Shown here in pieces: positions 1 to 8,711 of a DNA stretch of 64,000 nucleotides (position 1 is its first letter; each line of letters opens with the position of its first letter). The notes below the pieces were generated by a model. It was not told where the DNA came from. It saw nothing but the letters and a program-made list of their open reading frames with translations, and searched no databases. Source of the DNA: Croceimicrobium hydrocarbonivorans (GTDB taxonomy: Bacteria > Bacteroidota > Bacteroidia > Flavobacteriales > Schleiferiaceae); assembly GCF_014524565.1 (NCBI RefSeq), contig NZ_CP060139.1, positions 999,501-1,063,500 on the forward strand, in the 5' to 3' direction. A program made the position numbers and the translations under genes.

Positions 1-108
1 TTCATGGAAAATCAACCTGAATATACCTTTCACACCTTTAAAAAGGTGGTGATATTCGAAGACTATGTTGAGGATCTAGCTAAAGAATGGATTGAAATAA
101 TAAAATGA
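1..108 (+). CDS. C-terminal fragment of an unknown protein, cut by the window start
   Basis: An open frame runs from the first base to a TGA stop and gives the last 35 residues of a protein. The tail is acidic and aromatic and ends in a probable amphipathic helix (AKEWIEIIK). Too little is visible to assign a family. The frame is compatible with the strand and spacing of the genes that follow, so it is probably the end of another member of the same head-to-tail array. The next gene starts 31 nt downstream. An alternative is a chance open frame, which cannot be excluded at this length. Confidence 0.5.
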   Translation, partial: FMENQPEYTFHTFKKVVIFEDYVEDLAKEWIEIIK

Positions 109-139
109 AACACTCGACAGCCTTGTTAATACTTAAATT

Positions 140-1003
140 ATGACAAGAATACTAGTCCTTTTAATGATTCTGTGCTCTGCAAATTCCTTTGCTCAGGAAT
201 CCAAATTTTGCAATGCAGAAAAGTGCAGACTAGCAAAAAATCACGAAGCACATTTTGACCCCTATTACAATGGACACCTTTGTGAGAACTTCGATGCTAA
301 TCAAGCTGATTTTAGTAATGAGTATTTCAGACTTCAAACAGAAAGGCTTTCGAAAATATCTGTCGATATAACTGACCAATTAGTCCAGTATAAATTTGAC
401 ACCGACTCATTATTCAACACTGGCAATTCTCAACAAAATGGAATTATCGGATTGGATTACAAAAGAATAAGGTTTCATATTTCTGACACAAAACGAAAAG
501 AAGGCAAATTAGAGTTTAGTATCCGTGGTAAATCCAATGTTTCAGGAAATATCTGTGACTTCAAGGGCAGTGTGAATATTCTCAAAATACTTGAAATTAA
601 AGGGGAACATGGATTCCCCGACCAGGCTACACTTTTTGCAGAGTACGAGCTCTATGAAGACAGCACACAAAATCATGCAGGAATATTCAAGGGCACATTT
701 GAATGCTCGATTGTTATTGATCACCAAAGAAAAGAAATCAAACTTGACGAAAGTTCCGAATATTCAGACGGTTACTATAACCGCACCTATGTGGGCACGT
801 GGAAGTCTTATAATTCGGGAAACCTAAAAAAATGCATTTGGGGTGATTATCGACTTCCATTCACATTCGACTTTGACCAAGGTGATGGTGAAATGATAGG
901 AAATGAAAAATACCTTGAAAATGGTTGGACAACATTTGGGGATGGCTCAGAATACGATTTCACAGCAGCTAAGCCCAGACTGAAAATTCAATGGTGGGAA
1001 TAA
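140..1003 (+). CDS. Secreted protein of unknown function (287 aa)
   Basis: The first 19 residues form a clear Sec signal peptide (basic start, hydrophobic core, cleavage after FAQ), so the protein is exported to the periplasm or beyond. The mature part is polar, rich in charged and aromatic residues and likely mostly beta strand, with scattered cysteines (for example CNAEKC near the new N-terminus) that could form disulfides. It has no lipobox and no T9SS sorting tail. I do not recognise the family. The ATG is preceded by an A/T-rich leader typical of Bacteroidota. It is the first complete gene of a long run of unidirectional small genes. Confidence 0.8.
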   Translation: MTRILVLLMILCSANSFAQESKFCNAEKCRLAKNHEAHFDPYYNGHLCENFDANQADFSNEYFRLQTERLSKISVDITDQLVQYKFDTDSLFNTGNSQQNGIIGLDYKRIRFHISDTKRKEGKLEFSIRGKSNVSGNICDFKGSVNILKILEIKGEHGFPDQATLFAEYELYEDSTQNHAGIFKGTFECSIVIDHQRKEIKLDESSEYSDGYYNRTYVGTWKSYNSGNLKKCIWGDYRLPFTFDFDQGDGEMIGNEKYLENGWTTFGDGSEYDFTAAKPRLKIQWWE

Positions 1004-1094
1004 AAACACCCTTAATGAGAATAATTGATAGGGCCAAATTAAGTACTAATAAATACCCTAGCTCTCAAAGCTAAAACGGCTGTAGTGCCTTAAA

Positions 1095-1505
1095 ATGGAT
1101 AAAAAAATAGGAGCCTATAAATCACCTGGAAAAGTTCACAGTTTTGACTTCGTTTTTGAAGGAGAAATCAGATTCGGACCGAATTACTATAAATTGATTT
1201 TGGACGGGGACTTGATTAACAATAGAATTTTTGGATTTGAATTTAAATGGCACCCTGAATCAAGGTACTTAGCACTGCAAGAGTGGCTAACCACTGACTA
1301 TCAAAAAGGACCGATCACGGCTTTGACATTAATAGACTTGAAAACAAGAAAGTTCGCCAAAATTTCAAAAGCTGATAAAGGTTATATCAGGCCACTGAAA
1401 TTTGAGAAGGAGCTAATAGTCTTTGAGAAGGAGTATTTGGCTAAAGGAAAGATAGTTGAGTATGAAATCAACTATGAGCAAATTGAAAACTGGGAAAAAG
1501 AATAA
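1095..1505 (+). CDS. Hypothetical cytosolic protein (136 aa)
   Basis: A compact, highly charged protein with no signal peptide or membrane segment. Alternating hydrophobic residues (YYKLILDGDLINNRIFGFEF) suggest a beta-rich core, and the C-terminus is a lysine/glutamate-rich helix. Size and single-domain appearance resemble small orphan or immunity-type proteins, but no family motif is recognised, so function is unknown. It lies 91 nt after the previous secreted protein and 159 nt before the next one, consistent with independent acquisition rather than a tight operon. Confidence 0.7.
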   Translation: MDKKIGAYKSPGKVHSFDFVFEGEIRFGPNYYKLILDGDLINNRIFGFEFKWHPESRYLALQEWLTTDYQKGPITALTLIDLKTRKFAKISKADKGYIRPLKFEKELIVFEKEYLAKGKIVEYEINYEQIENWEKE

Positions 1506-1664
1506 ATCCCAGGACATTTGCTAAGCTTCAGCATATAAATGCTTGGCTCTTGGCTTATTCTTCCCGATATTGACAACCCTTAATTAATCTAAAACCCATG
1601 CTTCTTGGCTTCGCAATTCCTTGAACTCTATTGCCTGAGCCTCGATATCAATTAAACAAAAACC

Positions 1665-2201
1665 ATGAGTAGAATCAAAACCATCGCACTGGCCATTTTG
1701 ACAATCGCAATTACAAGTGCCTTTACTTCAACAGTTGTTTTAGAAACAAAGTCACTGCTAAACGGCAAAGTAGAGATCAAAATGCCCAAGGACTTTGAAA
1801 TCATGTCTGATGAATTAATGAAGTTGAAATATCCCTCAGACAGGAGACCAACTTTAGTGTACTCTAACGAAAGCGGCGAAATAAATGTAGCTCTAAACCA
1901 CACCCAAAACCAAGCTAGTCAAGAGCTAATTCCCGCTTATAAAGACAATTTCGTTAAGACCTTTAAAAACCTGTATCCAACGGCTAAATGGAAAGACAGT
2001 GGCCTTAAGACCATTAATGGCAGAAAAGTTGGCTACATTGAATTAGTAACGCCCGCGATGGATACCGAAATTTATAACCTCATCTTTTTCACCGACCAAG
2101 GTGGCAAATTGCTCCTTTGCACTTTTAACTGTACCAAAAAGAGTATTGAAGAATGGACTCCAACCGCGAAGCAAATCATGAACTCATTGAAAGTAAAATA
2201 A
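1665..2201 (+). CDS. Exported DcrB/PsbP-like small protein (178 aa)
   Basis: The N-terminus (MSRIKTIALAILTIAITSAF) is a signal peptide or membrane anchor. The remainder follows the pattern of DcrB/PsbP-type (Mog1p-fold) exported domains: a strand with KVEIKMPKDFEIMS, a central helix and the closing NGRKVGYIELVTP and LLLCTFNC strands, then a C-terminal helix ending in a MNSLKVK-type tail. That type of tail is common in this fold, where a short helix of the form 'I..SLK' ends the domain. The assignment is by fold pattern only. Such proteins are periplasmic with ill-defined roles. Neighbours give no functional clue. Confidence 0.6.
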   Translation: MSRIKTIALAILTIAITSAFTSTVVLETKSLLNGKVEIKMPKDFEIMSDELMKLKYPSDRRPTLVYSNESGEINVALNHTQNQASQELIPAYKDNFVKTFKNLYPTAKWKDSGLKTINGRKVGYIELVTPAMDTEIYNLIFFTDQGGKLLLCTFNCTKKSIEEWTPTAKQIMNSLKVK

Positions 2202-2508
2202 GAGGGGCCACCAACAAACAAAACGCAAGGCGGATTTACTCCCACCCCGATATAGCAGTGGCGATTGCAAGAGAAAGCTTTCGTTTCCTTACAACCCCTT
2301 TAACTCTCGCAGTTCTAATTGTTTGACTGGGACATTCCATTAGCCAAACTATTGTACCTCTTAATAAAATTCTAAATGGATGTAATTGAAACACAAATTA
2401 CATCGAGCAGGAACCTTGAGAAACAGAACTTGGTTGGAAATGAAAAGCAAATTAGAATCGAAGGGGATCCATGTGAGAAATGAATGTATTTACGAATAAA
2501 GAACGAAC
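2202..2508. other. Intergenic stretch of 307 bp without a gene
   Basis: No open frame with coding character is visible on either strand. The only structured element I see is a perfect 9-bp inverted repeat near its middle, listed separately. The final 60 bases are A-rich and serve as the leader of the lipoprotein gene that follows. Confidence 0.6.
2379..2404. repeat. Perfect 9-bp inverted repeat with 8-nt loop
   Basis: GATGTAATT and AATTACATC are exact reverse complements separated by GAAACACA. There is no T-tract after it, so it is not a normal intrinsic terminator of the gene ending at 2201. It lies about 105 bp upstream of the lipoprotein start at 2509 and could be an operator or an mRNA hairpin. 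Function is inferred only from the symmetry. Confidence 0.45.
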
Positions 2509-3552
2509 ATGATACAAAAAACTGGCATCCTTTCCCTTTTGGCCGCCCTATTGATCAGCTGCACTAATGAATTGGATAAAACTGCACAAGTAGATCCTCT
2601 TCAGGAATTGAAGCAAGTCAATCAACTGTTTGATGAAATTGCAGATAAGCCACAAATTCTATTTGCCCCCTCTGACAGCACAGCAATAATAAAAGGGGCT
2701 AAAGGGACAATTATTCATCTTGACCCCACTCAGCTTCAAACCATTAACGGCTCTCCTCTTGGTGAAAAGATCCAGATAGAACTATTGGAACTTAACAACA
2801 ATTCGAGCATGCTCTTGCATAACACTCAAACTGTTTCGGATGGGCAAATCCTTGTTTCAGGAGGTGCCTATTATTTGAATATGACTTCTGACGGAAATCA
2901 ACTCAAAATAAAGTCAGGCGAAAGCCTTGAAGTAGAATTTCCAAAACAGACAGATGAAGAAATGGAATTCTTCACCGGAGCAAGAGACAGCTTAGGTCAA
3001 ATGAACTGGAAACCAACGAACCGCAAATTTATAAGCAATGCTATCGACACCCCTGCCTCGGTAGGAACTAATCCAACATCGCTTCCTTTTAGGTATTATG
3101 ATGAGGATCTACAAATGGACCTTACAATTTATGATACCACCTCTACAAGTAAAGAGTTTGGATTAGAGGTTTTCAAAGAAACATACCAATCTATATCTCT
3201 TTTAAACTTTGGCTGGATAAATTGTGACCGGTGGTATCAGGACCCTAGACCTAAAAGAGATGTGGAAATTAGTATCAAGAACGACTCTGTGAATGCTGCC
3301 ATTATCTACGCCGTCTTCACGGACATTAATAGCATTATGGAAGAGTATTATTGGTCGGAGAAGAAGGATAAGATAGCTTTTAAAAACATCCCCATTGGAA
3401 AGAGTTTAAAAATTATCGCCGTGTCTGTGATGGACGAATCACCTTATGTCTTTGAAACCACCATCAATACCCAAACAAAGAATAAGGTTCACATTGACTT
3501 TAGTCCAAGCTCCAAAGCCGAACTAAAAGAACTAATTGAAAAATTGAATTAA
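2509..3552 (+). CDS. Lipoprotein of unknown function (347 aa)
   Basis: The start MIQKTGILSLLAALLISC is a lipoprotein signal with the lipobox ISC (lipidated Cys at residue 18). A region of about residues 60-150 has the layout seen in many Bacteroidota surface lipoproteins: an opening with KGTIIHLDP, strands, then GGAYYLNMTSDG and SGESLEVEFP. That layout resembles domains attached to carboxypeptidase-like or ZU5-like regions. The C-terminal third is a second beta-rich domain. No catalytic motif is visible. It is probably anchored to the outer or inner membrane facing the periplasm or cell surface. Confidence 0.75.
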   Translation: MIQKTGILSLLAALLISCTNELDKTAQVDPLQELKQVNQLFDEIADKPQILFAPSDSTAIIKGAKGTIIHLDPTQLQTINGSPLGEKIQIELLELNNNSSMLLHNTQTVSDGQILVSGGAYYLNMTSDGNQLKIKSGESLEVEFPKQTDEEMEFFTGARDSLGQMNWKPTNRKFISNAIDTPASVGTNPTSLPFRYYDEDLQMDLTIYDTTSTSKEFGLEVFKETYQSISLLNFGWINCDRWYQDPRPKRDVEISIKNDSVNAAIIYAVFTDINSIMEEYYWSEKKDKIAFKNIPIGKSLKIIAVSVMDESPYVFETTINTQTKNKVHIDFSPSSKAELKELIEKLN

Positions 3553-3683
3553 CACGCTCCCCGGCAGGCGCTTAGACCAAAACGAGAAAACCTACCGGCC
3601 AGTAGTCAACAAGTTTCTTTGCACCTAAAGCAAGCTGCAAGTCTATACATTAATTAAACAGTAAACCTTTGAATTGAAATTAT

Positions 3684-4013
3684 ATGGCAAATCGCTGGAA
3701 GATCCCAAAGGATGTAGAAGAACTTGTAAAGAAACGGGACACTAAATGCATCTACTGTGGTGTATTATTCTCAAGTGAAAACAACTCTCGAAAAGACAGT
3801 CCATCTTGGGAGCACATTATTAATGACATAAGAATTAATGATACCGATAATATCGCTCGTTGTTGCATCTCATGTAACTCAAGCAAGGGCTCAAAATCAA
3901 TTCAAGATTGGCTTAGAAGTGACTATTGCCGGAAAAAAGGAATAAATAGCCACACTGTTAGTGCCGTTGTTAACCTTGTTTTGAAAAAAGCTCAAAAAAC
4001 GAATAAAAACTAA
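3684..4013 (+). CDS. Small HNH-endonuclease-like protein (109 aa)
   Basis: The protein is little more than an HNH domain. It has the zinc-binding pairs C22-x2-C25 and C61-x2-C64 and the metal/catalytic histidine in WEHI (H44). The asparagine after the second Cys pair (CNSSKGSK) is typical of the family. HNH domains of this type are nicking or restriction-like nucleases that bind one catalytic metal. There is no methylase, specificity or phage gene beside it, so it is an orphan. It may be a nuclease toxin, a homing-type remnant or a DNA-repair accessory. The ATG lies after an A-rich leader. Function as an active nuclease is inferred from the motif only. Confidence 0.8.
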   Translation: MANRWKIPKDVEELVKKRDTKCIYCGVLFSSENNSRKDSPSWEHIINDIRINDTDNIARCCISCNSSKGSKSIQDWLRSDYCRKKGINSHTVSAVVNLVLKKAQKTNKN

Positions 4014-4153
4014 GTAAAAACCACAGTATGGTATCTCACTTATCGCATACTAAGCCAAGGAACAAGAAAATTTTCCGAGAAAAACCCTAGGCTAAAAAAA
4101 GTAAAAAAAGAGCTGCTTTCATTCCCTTTTTCTTAAGAAGGTTACGCGCTTAG

Positions 4154-4205
4154 GGGTGCAAAGAGCTAATAAATACTTCCAAAGTCGAATGCCTAATTTG
4201 CACCC
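4154..4205. repeat. 9-bp inverted repeat upstream of the acetyltransferase
   Basis: GGGTGCAAA (4154-4162) and TTTGCACCC (4197-4205) are exact reverse complements, separated by 34 nt. They lie just upstream of the acetyltransferase start at 4248, so they may be paired operator half-sites or a long-loop RNA stem. No T-tract follows. No regulator gene is adjacent. Confidence 0.4.
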
Positions 4206-4247
4206 TAAAATTTGCTGGAATTTTAAACTGATTCAAAAGAAAAACCC

Positions 4248-4793
4248 ATGCTATTAGAAACCGATCGATTACTAATTAGACCTATCTCGATTGAGGATAA
4301 AAACGAAATATTCGAATACCGCCGGAACAAGGAAATTAATAAATATCAAGGGTGGATTCCAGAGACCATTGAAGAGGTTGAATCCTTCATTGCCAAGAAC
4401 CCAAAAGAAATTAATGTCCCTGAAACCTGGTTTCAACTGGTAATCATCGACAAAAAAACAGAGGCAATTGTGGGTGATATAGGGATTCACTTCATGGACC
4501 CTGAAAACAAGCAAGTCGAAATTGGCTGCACATTAAACAAAGAGTATCAAAACCGAGGATTTGCCACTGAATCAGTAGAAAAAGTGATGGACTACTTATT
4601 TACTGAATTAGATAAACACCGAATAAGCACCTCAATTGATCCTGCTAATACAAACTCTATTCGCTTGGTAGAGCGGATAGGCTTCAGGAAAGAAGCCCAT
4701 TTTATTGAGAGCTTATTTTTTAAGGGTAAGTGGGTGGATGACATTATATATGCAATGCTCCAAAGGGATTGGAACACTAAAAAAAGGAGTTGA
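4248..4793 (+). CDS. GNAT family N-acetyltransferase, RimJ/RimL type
   Basis: The 181-residue protein begins with MLLETDRLLIRPI, the standard opening of the Acetyltransf_3 (RimJ/RimL-like) group. It carries the acetyl-CoA pyrophosphate loop QNRGFA (residues 101-106) after the strand VEIGCTLN, and the later NTNSIRLVERIGFR segment typical of the family. It should transfer an acetyl group from acetyl-CoA to an amine of a protein or small molecule in the cytosol; the substrate cannot be read from sequence. Length is normal for the family and the gene looks intact. It is isolated among unrelated small genes. Confidence 0.9.
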   Translation: MLLETDRLLIRPISIEDKNEIFEYRRNKEINKYQGWIPETIEEVESFIAKNPKEINVPETWFQLVIIDKKTEAIVGDIGIHFMDPENKQVEIGCTLNKEYQNRGFATESVEKVMDYLFTELDKHRISTSIDPANTNSIRLVERIGFRKEAHFIESLFFKGKWVDDIIYAMLQRDWNTKKRS

Positions 4794-4878
4794 GTATACA
4801 AGAATTAGTATGCTTATCCCCTAGCCTATATCTTGTGCTACGCTGCGACTCACTGCCCTAATACTGAATAACTCAAAA

Positions 4879-5349
4879 ATGCCATCTTCAGCCAAAATAA
4901 GCGAGGGGCTTAAAAGCTTAATTCGCTTCAACAAAAGGGATTGGTTTTTAGGTCATTTGAAAACCTTTTTTCAGCTCGACTTTCATAGCTATCATGGTAA
5001 TGTCTCAACGGGACAATTTCGAATTTGGAAACTTTCTCCCTGGATTATGGCCTTCTACCCTGTTATTCAGGGAACCATTGATCAAACAGATGATAAGCTA
5101 AAAGTGACCCTTCGTACGAAAATGAATTCTTTCGGTTTAACAATGCTCATTGTAATTATGGGCTTGTGGGCTTTTGGCATTATTGACCAGATAGTCATTC
5201 AAGAAAATAATGATTGGTCATTTCTTTGGAAGAGATTTATAATTGGATCCATTATTTTAACCCTGCCTTTCATGGCAATTGTTCTCGGCTACAGAGAACA
5301 GAAAAGAACGGCAATTAAAGATTTGAAGGCAGAAATAGAAAAACTGTAA
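4879..5349 (+). CDS. Membrane protein with two helices, unknown function (156 aa)
   Basis: There is no signal peptide. Residues 1-80 are soluble and aromatic-rich, and may hold a small beta domain (GTIDQTDDKLKVTLRTKMN). Two transmembrane helices follow (about 83-105, GLTMLIVIMGLWAFGIID, and 117-138, IIGSIILTLPFMAIVLGY), and a short basic/acidic tail closes the protein. The topology puts both ends in the cytosol. No family recognised. This soluble-domain-plus-two-helices design recurs in the window at 22754 and 49065, and with different layout at 37492, suggesting a loosely similar class of small membrane proteins. Confidence 0.7.
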   Translation: MPSSAKISEGLKSLIRFNKRDWFLGHLKTFFQLDFHSYHGNVSTGQFRIWKLSPWIMAFYPVIQGTIDQTDDKLKVTLRTKMNSFGLTMLIVIMGLWAFGIIDQIVIQENNDWSFLWKRFIIGSIILTLPFMAIVLGYREQKRTAIKDLKAEIEKL

Positions 5350-5396
5350 TTAACATTAATGCTCAGCTCCAACTTAACTTATTGCGCCTATTGCAA

Positions 5397-5879
5397 ATGA
5401 AATGGACAAAGATTAACACAGTTTCAGTATTCATTTTATTGAACTCCTGCATGATAGGCCCTGACAATCTTGAAACTATTGAGCATTTTGTGTTGCAGCC
5501 AAGCGACAAATCCCAATCAGTAAGCATCCTAACTAAAGACGATATACGGTATATAGTAAATGGAATTCATACCACCCTTCCGGACAGCAACTATGTGAAG
5601 GTTGACATTAGTGAAATTGATCCGATCAGTGATGAGATTGGAGTTTGCTGGAATAATGGCAGGTATCGCTGGGAATTAGTGAATCATGGATCAAGAATAC
5701 TTGAGAATAAGCTAGATACTACCCAGTTTAAATTCAATACCAGCTGGGAGCTTGATGAAGGAGGAATTCCCGATGCAAGTAAATATCATCAAAAAGGCTG
5801 TGGTTCCACCGGAACCTATTATTCCTCACCCTTAAAAGGTGATAACCTGGAATCGTATCCCACAGCCCATACTTTTTAA
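5397..5879 (+). CDS. Small lipoprotein of unknown function (160 aa)
   Basis: I chose the ATG at 5397 over an in-frame TTG 15 nt upstream because it gives a proper lipoprotein signal: MKWTKINTVSVFILLNSC, with lipobox NSC (Cys at residue 18). The mature protein is acidic and has two late cysteines, one in the C-terminal segment KGCGSTGTYYSS. No catalytic or binding motif is recognised. It follows the previous membrane protein by 47 nt and precedes the zinc-ribbon gene by 38 nt, so it could be co-transcribed with both. Confidence 0.7.
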   Translation: MKWTKINTVSVFILLNSCMIGPDNLETIEHFVLQPSDKSQSVSILTKDDIRYIVNGIHTTLPDSNYVKVDISEIDPISDEIGVCWNNGRYRWELVNHGSRILENKLDTTQFKFNTSWELDEGGIPDASKYHQKGCGSTGTYYSSPLKGDNLESYPTAHTF

Positions 5880-5917
5880 GACCTTGTAGCCAGATTTTCA
5901 CAATCATTAGTATAGAA

Positions 5918-6307
5918 ATGAGCAAACTAAGATGTACGTGCGGACATATTATTGTAGACCAGACAGACGATCTTGAATACAAAGCTCACCTAATGCCGGA
6001 CACCAAAGTTGATGAGCTTTTAGAGAGCTTAACAGATAATATCGACTCTCTTATTGATGCAATTAAGAACGGCACAAGACATCAGTGGATAAAGGACCAT
6101 TTTCTAGCCGGGTATCCGACCGATATTAAGGATTCCTCCATGATTCTAGACCTACTCAAAGTTTTTAATACCACTCAGCACTTATATGAGTGTGTAAACT
6201 GCGGTAGAATTGCAGTGCAAATTGGTCAGACAAATCGATATGAATTTTACAAGCCTGAATCTGAAGACTACAAGGGAATTTTAAAAGGAAAAAAAGATAC
6301 TAATTAG
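5918..6307 (+). CDS. Zinc-ribbon protein, immunity-type (129 aa)
   Basis: The two ends carry paired metal-ligand cysteines, C6-x-C8-G-H near the start (RCTCGHII) and C92-x2-C95-G near the end (YECVNCGRIAV). They enclose a helical middle with KDHFLAGYP. Together they would form one zinc ribbon with a helical insert. Proteins of this layout and size occur beside toxin-immunity genes of polymorphic-toxin systems. That context is also suggested here by the following genes, but no toxin is present, so the immunity role is inference. Cytosolic, no signal peptide. Start ATG is well placed 38 nt after the previous stop. Confidence 0.65.
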   Translation: MSKLRCTCGHIIVDQTDDLEYKAHLMPDTKVDELLESLTDNIDSLIDAIKNGTRHQWIKDHFLAGYPTDIKDSSMILDLLKVFNTTQHLYECVNCGRIAVQIGQTNRYEFYKPESEDYKGILKGKKDTN

Positions 6308-6380
6308 TCACAGCAATCCATGCAAGGCAGGGCCTGCAGGATTAGCAAGCTAAATAAGCCTTCCCTAGCAATCAATTAAG

Positions 6381-7043
6381 ATGGAAGAAATCAAATCTTA
6401 CCTATTGGAATTTATCTGGTCTGCAAAAGATGTCTCCGAATTTGAGCAATGGTTATATCAACAGGATCCGGTTGAATGCACAAAACTTCTTGGCAACGAA
6501 TCCTACACTGAGTTAATAAGCTTCAACTACACTAAGATTTCTCCGGAGCAGCTAAAGAAGTTTATTAAAACTCTTCTAAGTGATGGCTTAATTCAGGAAT
6601 TCGAGCAAGAGTTTGAAAAGCGAAAATCCGGCCTTATCAGAGGAATCTGTGTAAAACAGACCGCTCTTGACTATTACGCTAAAGAAAACAGGGATTGGAA
6701 GGTCGAAATCGGAAAGAACTATAATTTCTTGACTATTCAATTAGGGATAAAAAGGGGAAATCATTCCGCTTTGCTGAAATATATTGATAGCAGCAACTTC
6801 TTTCAACCGTCGGGATTTGTCCCCATGGAATTGTTTGAGCTTGATCTCACTAACATTCCAGACTCCTATAGCAGAGTGCTTAATGAAGAAAATGAGACTA
6901 CCATTGAATTAGAAGCTTTTTCGTATACAAAATATGAAGCCACTCAATATTCATTTTGGGAGGACTTTTACAATGATGATCCCAAAGCCCTTAAAACCTA
7001 TTTTGAAACCCTAGAAAAATTCGGAATAAGGAACGATTGCTAA
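6381..7043 (+). CDS. Probable immunity-type protein (220 aa)
   Basis: The first about 60 residues (SYLLEFIWSAKDVSEFEQWL, then LGNESYTELISFNY) match a recurring N-terminal helical module that I associate with small cytosolic proteins near polymorphic toxins. In those, the segments 'FeqWlY' and 'LisfnY' are conserved. The remainder is charged and without known motif. No signal peptide or membrane helix. It sits 73 nt after the zinc-ribbon gene. Family memory is imprecise, so treat 'immunity' as a hypothesis; the gene itself is clearly coding by length and context. Confidence 0.6.
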   Translation: MEEIKSYLLEFIWSAKDVSEFEQWLYQQDPVECTKLLGNESYTELISFNYTKISPEQLKKFIKTLLSDGLIQEFEQEFEKRKSGLIRGICVKQTALDYYAKENRDWKVEIGKNYNFLTIQLGIKRGNHSALLKYIDSSNFFQPSGFVPMELFELDLTNIPDSYSRVLNEENETTIELEAFSYTKYEATQYSFWEDFYNDDPKALKTYFETLEKFGIRNDC

Positions 7044-7164
7044 CAAGCTGGATTCCCGCCATGTAAACTACCATACATTGGAATCACCGAAAATTACTTG
7101 GGATTAATCATCTACCAAGCTAGATTAGCTAAAGCCAGCACAAAAACCTGCAAGCACCTAGAAA

Positions 7165-8058
7165 ATGAAAAGATTCATTAGCCTTTTTGGGCATTCCTAC
7201 CACTCTAAGGATCTTATCCAGCTAATCAAACACTTTGAAGTAAAATACCCTGAGAAGCCCTTTTTAAACCATAAAGGAGAGATCATGACAGCCACTGCTT
7301 CAAATCGATCAAAGGAGCTTTACTTAGGCTTTAAAGGTGCTAATTATGCTTACCCCGCTGGATTTGGAGAACCAAAATCCATTAGCCCGCTTAGGGAAGA
7401 GGAAATTATTCTGATGGAAATAACGATAATGTCTAATATCTTGGAAGGAGTCCATGGTTTGAAAATTGGGGATTCTCAAGAGGATGTACTACGGAAACTA
7501 AATACCAAGCCTAAAGAAAAAAGTACTTCCGAACCAAGCTCAATGCCCGGTAGTGTTAAAAGACATAACTGGATATTCTGGATGGATGACTACAAAGTTC
7601 AAACTTCCTTTCTTGATGATTTCAAGCTTGATTTCATTCGCGTACGTGAATTTGAAAAAAGTGAGAAGCTGAAAATAAAGCTAAATGCAACGATAAAGGA
7701 GCAAAAGAAAAACCTAAGTCCTGAAAACCTAAAGAAGATTGAAGCAGCGGGAGACCTTAGTTTTCTGAATCGTTGGAGTATTGACAGCAAAGATGAGCTT
7801 AAGAAAAACGAACTAACCGAGTTTTTGAAAAACTACCTCGCTTTAATTTCTGAACACACGGCTAAAAAATCTGCAAGTAAAATATACACGGAGACTTCCA
7901 AATTGGTGAAATCCATAAATAAGCTTAACCGCAACACTGGCTTTATTGAGTCTACAGAAAGAGCAGACTTATGTGCTTTTATCGAAAAGGTGGTGCAATC
8001 AACTGGCTTTAGGATCCCCGAAGGACTTGACATCACTGAGGAATATAGAATGTGGTAA
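7165..8058 (+). CDS. Hypothetical, immunity-like protein (297 aa)
   Basis: A cytosolic protein in two parts. The N-terminal half (residues 1-150) contains LEGVHGLKIGDSQEDVLRKL, a helix-turn element seen in small SMI1- or immunity-like proteins. The C-terminal half is helical and lysine-rich, and ends with TERADLCAFIEKVV and the terminal DITEEYRMW. That ending resembles the conserved C-terminus of a group of putative immunity proteins ('DITEEWR.W'), from family memory without a name. Single-copy, no signal, no membrane helix. Spacing of about 120 nt upstream suggests its own leader. Confidence 0.55.
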   Translation: MKRFISLFGHSYHSKDLIQLIKHFEVKYPEKPFLNHKGEIMTATASNRSKELYLGFKGANYAYPAGFGEPKSISPLREEEIILMEITIMSNILEGVHGLKIGDSQEDVLRKLNTKPKEKSTSEPSSMPGSVKRHNWIFWMDDYKVQTSFLDDFKLDFIRVREFEKSEKLKIKLNATIKEQKKNLSPENLKKIEAAGDLSFLNRWSIDSKDELKKNELTEFLKNYLALISEHTAKKSASKIYTETSKLVKSINKLNRNTGFIESTERADLCAFIEKVVQSTGFRIPEGLDITEEYRMW

Positions 8059-8116
8059 ATCCCTTTTAGAAAGACCATTTAAACTAATCCTCTAAAAGCT
8101 CACTGGGTTTAATTAT

Positions 8117-8683
8117 ATGACGATAGATATCAACCAACATCAGATTGCCATAGGCGATAGATACAACATCTATGTTGACCAGGAATTCTCTTATAAAGCT
8201 CGAGTTAGCCTCTTTCGACTTTTTCTAGCTGAAATTATACTTAGCAATACCGAAGGTGCACTGGTAGCTAAAATTGAAAGGAAGTTCAATTGGCTCAATG
8301 CTAAATATAGTATCACGGGATTGCACCCCAATGTTTTAACTTTCAGAACTCGGCAAATCTGGAAAATGCATTTTGCATGCCAGCTTGGTCCAGACCGCTA
8401 CGAGATTTATGGACACAAAGGACGCCGAGTATCCGTTTTTCTAAATGAGCAGCAAGTTGCCTATTTTGACAAGGCGGCGGTATCATGGTTTAATGGTGAC
8501 AACTATAAAATAGTAGCCAATGATGACTGCGACCCCGGCTTGTTAATATGCTTTGTACTTATTTGGGACAATTTCTTCAGTTCTAAATCGGAAGGAAACA
8601 CGGTAACTTTTGACTTTGGAAACATCGGGCTAGAAGCCAGGAAGTTTGACGAGAATTGGATACCTAAAAAAATAAAGAACTAA
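8117..8683 (+). CDS. Tubby/LURP-one-like beta-barrel protein (188 aa)
   Basis: The sequence alternates short beta strands and has the pattern of the tubby C-terminal/LURP-one-related fold. There is an early IYVDQEFSYKARVSLFRLF segment, the central YEIYGHKGRRVSVFLNEQQV strand pair, the DKAAVSWFNGDNYKIVAND turn, and then one hydrophobic helix (GLLICFVLIWDNFF) that would fill the barrel. In bacteria such proteins bind lipids or nucleotides, or occur as accessory/immunity proteins. Fold assignment is by pattern only. It is 58 nt downstream of the previous gene and 28 nt upstream of the MafI/DUF6896-like gene, so co-transcription is likely. Confidence 0.6.
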   Translation: MTIDINQHQIAIGDRYNIYVDQEFSYKARVSLFRLFLAEIILSNTEGALVAKIERKFNWLNAKYSITGLHPNVLTFRTRQIWKMHFACQLGPDRYEIYGHKGRRVSVFLNEQQVAYFDKAAVSWFNGDNYKIVANDDCDPGLLICFVLIWDNFFSSKSEGNTVTFDFGNIGLEARKFDENWIPKKIKN

Positions 8684-8711
8684 CAAAGCCTTTAAGCTGA
8701 TTAAATTCAAA

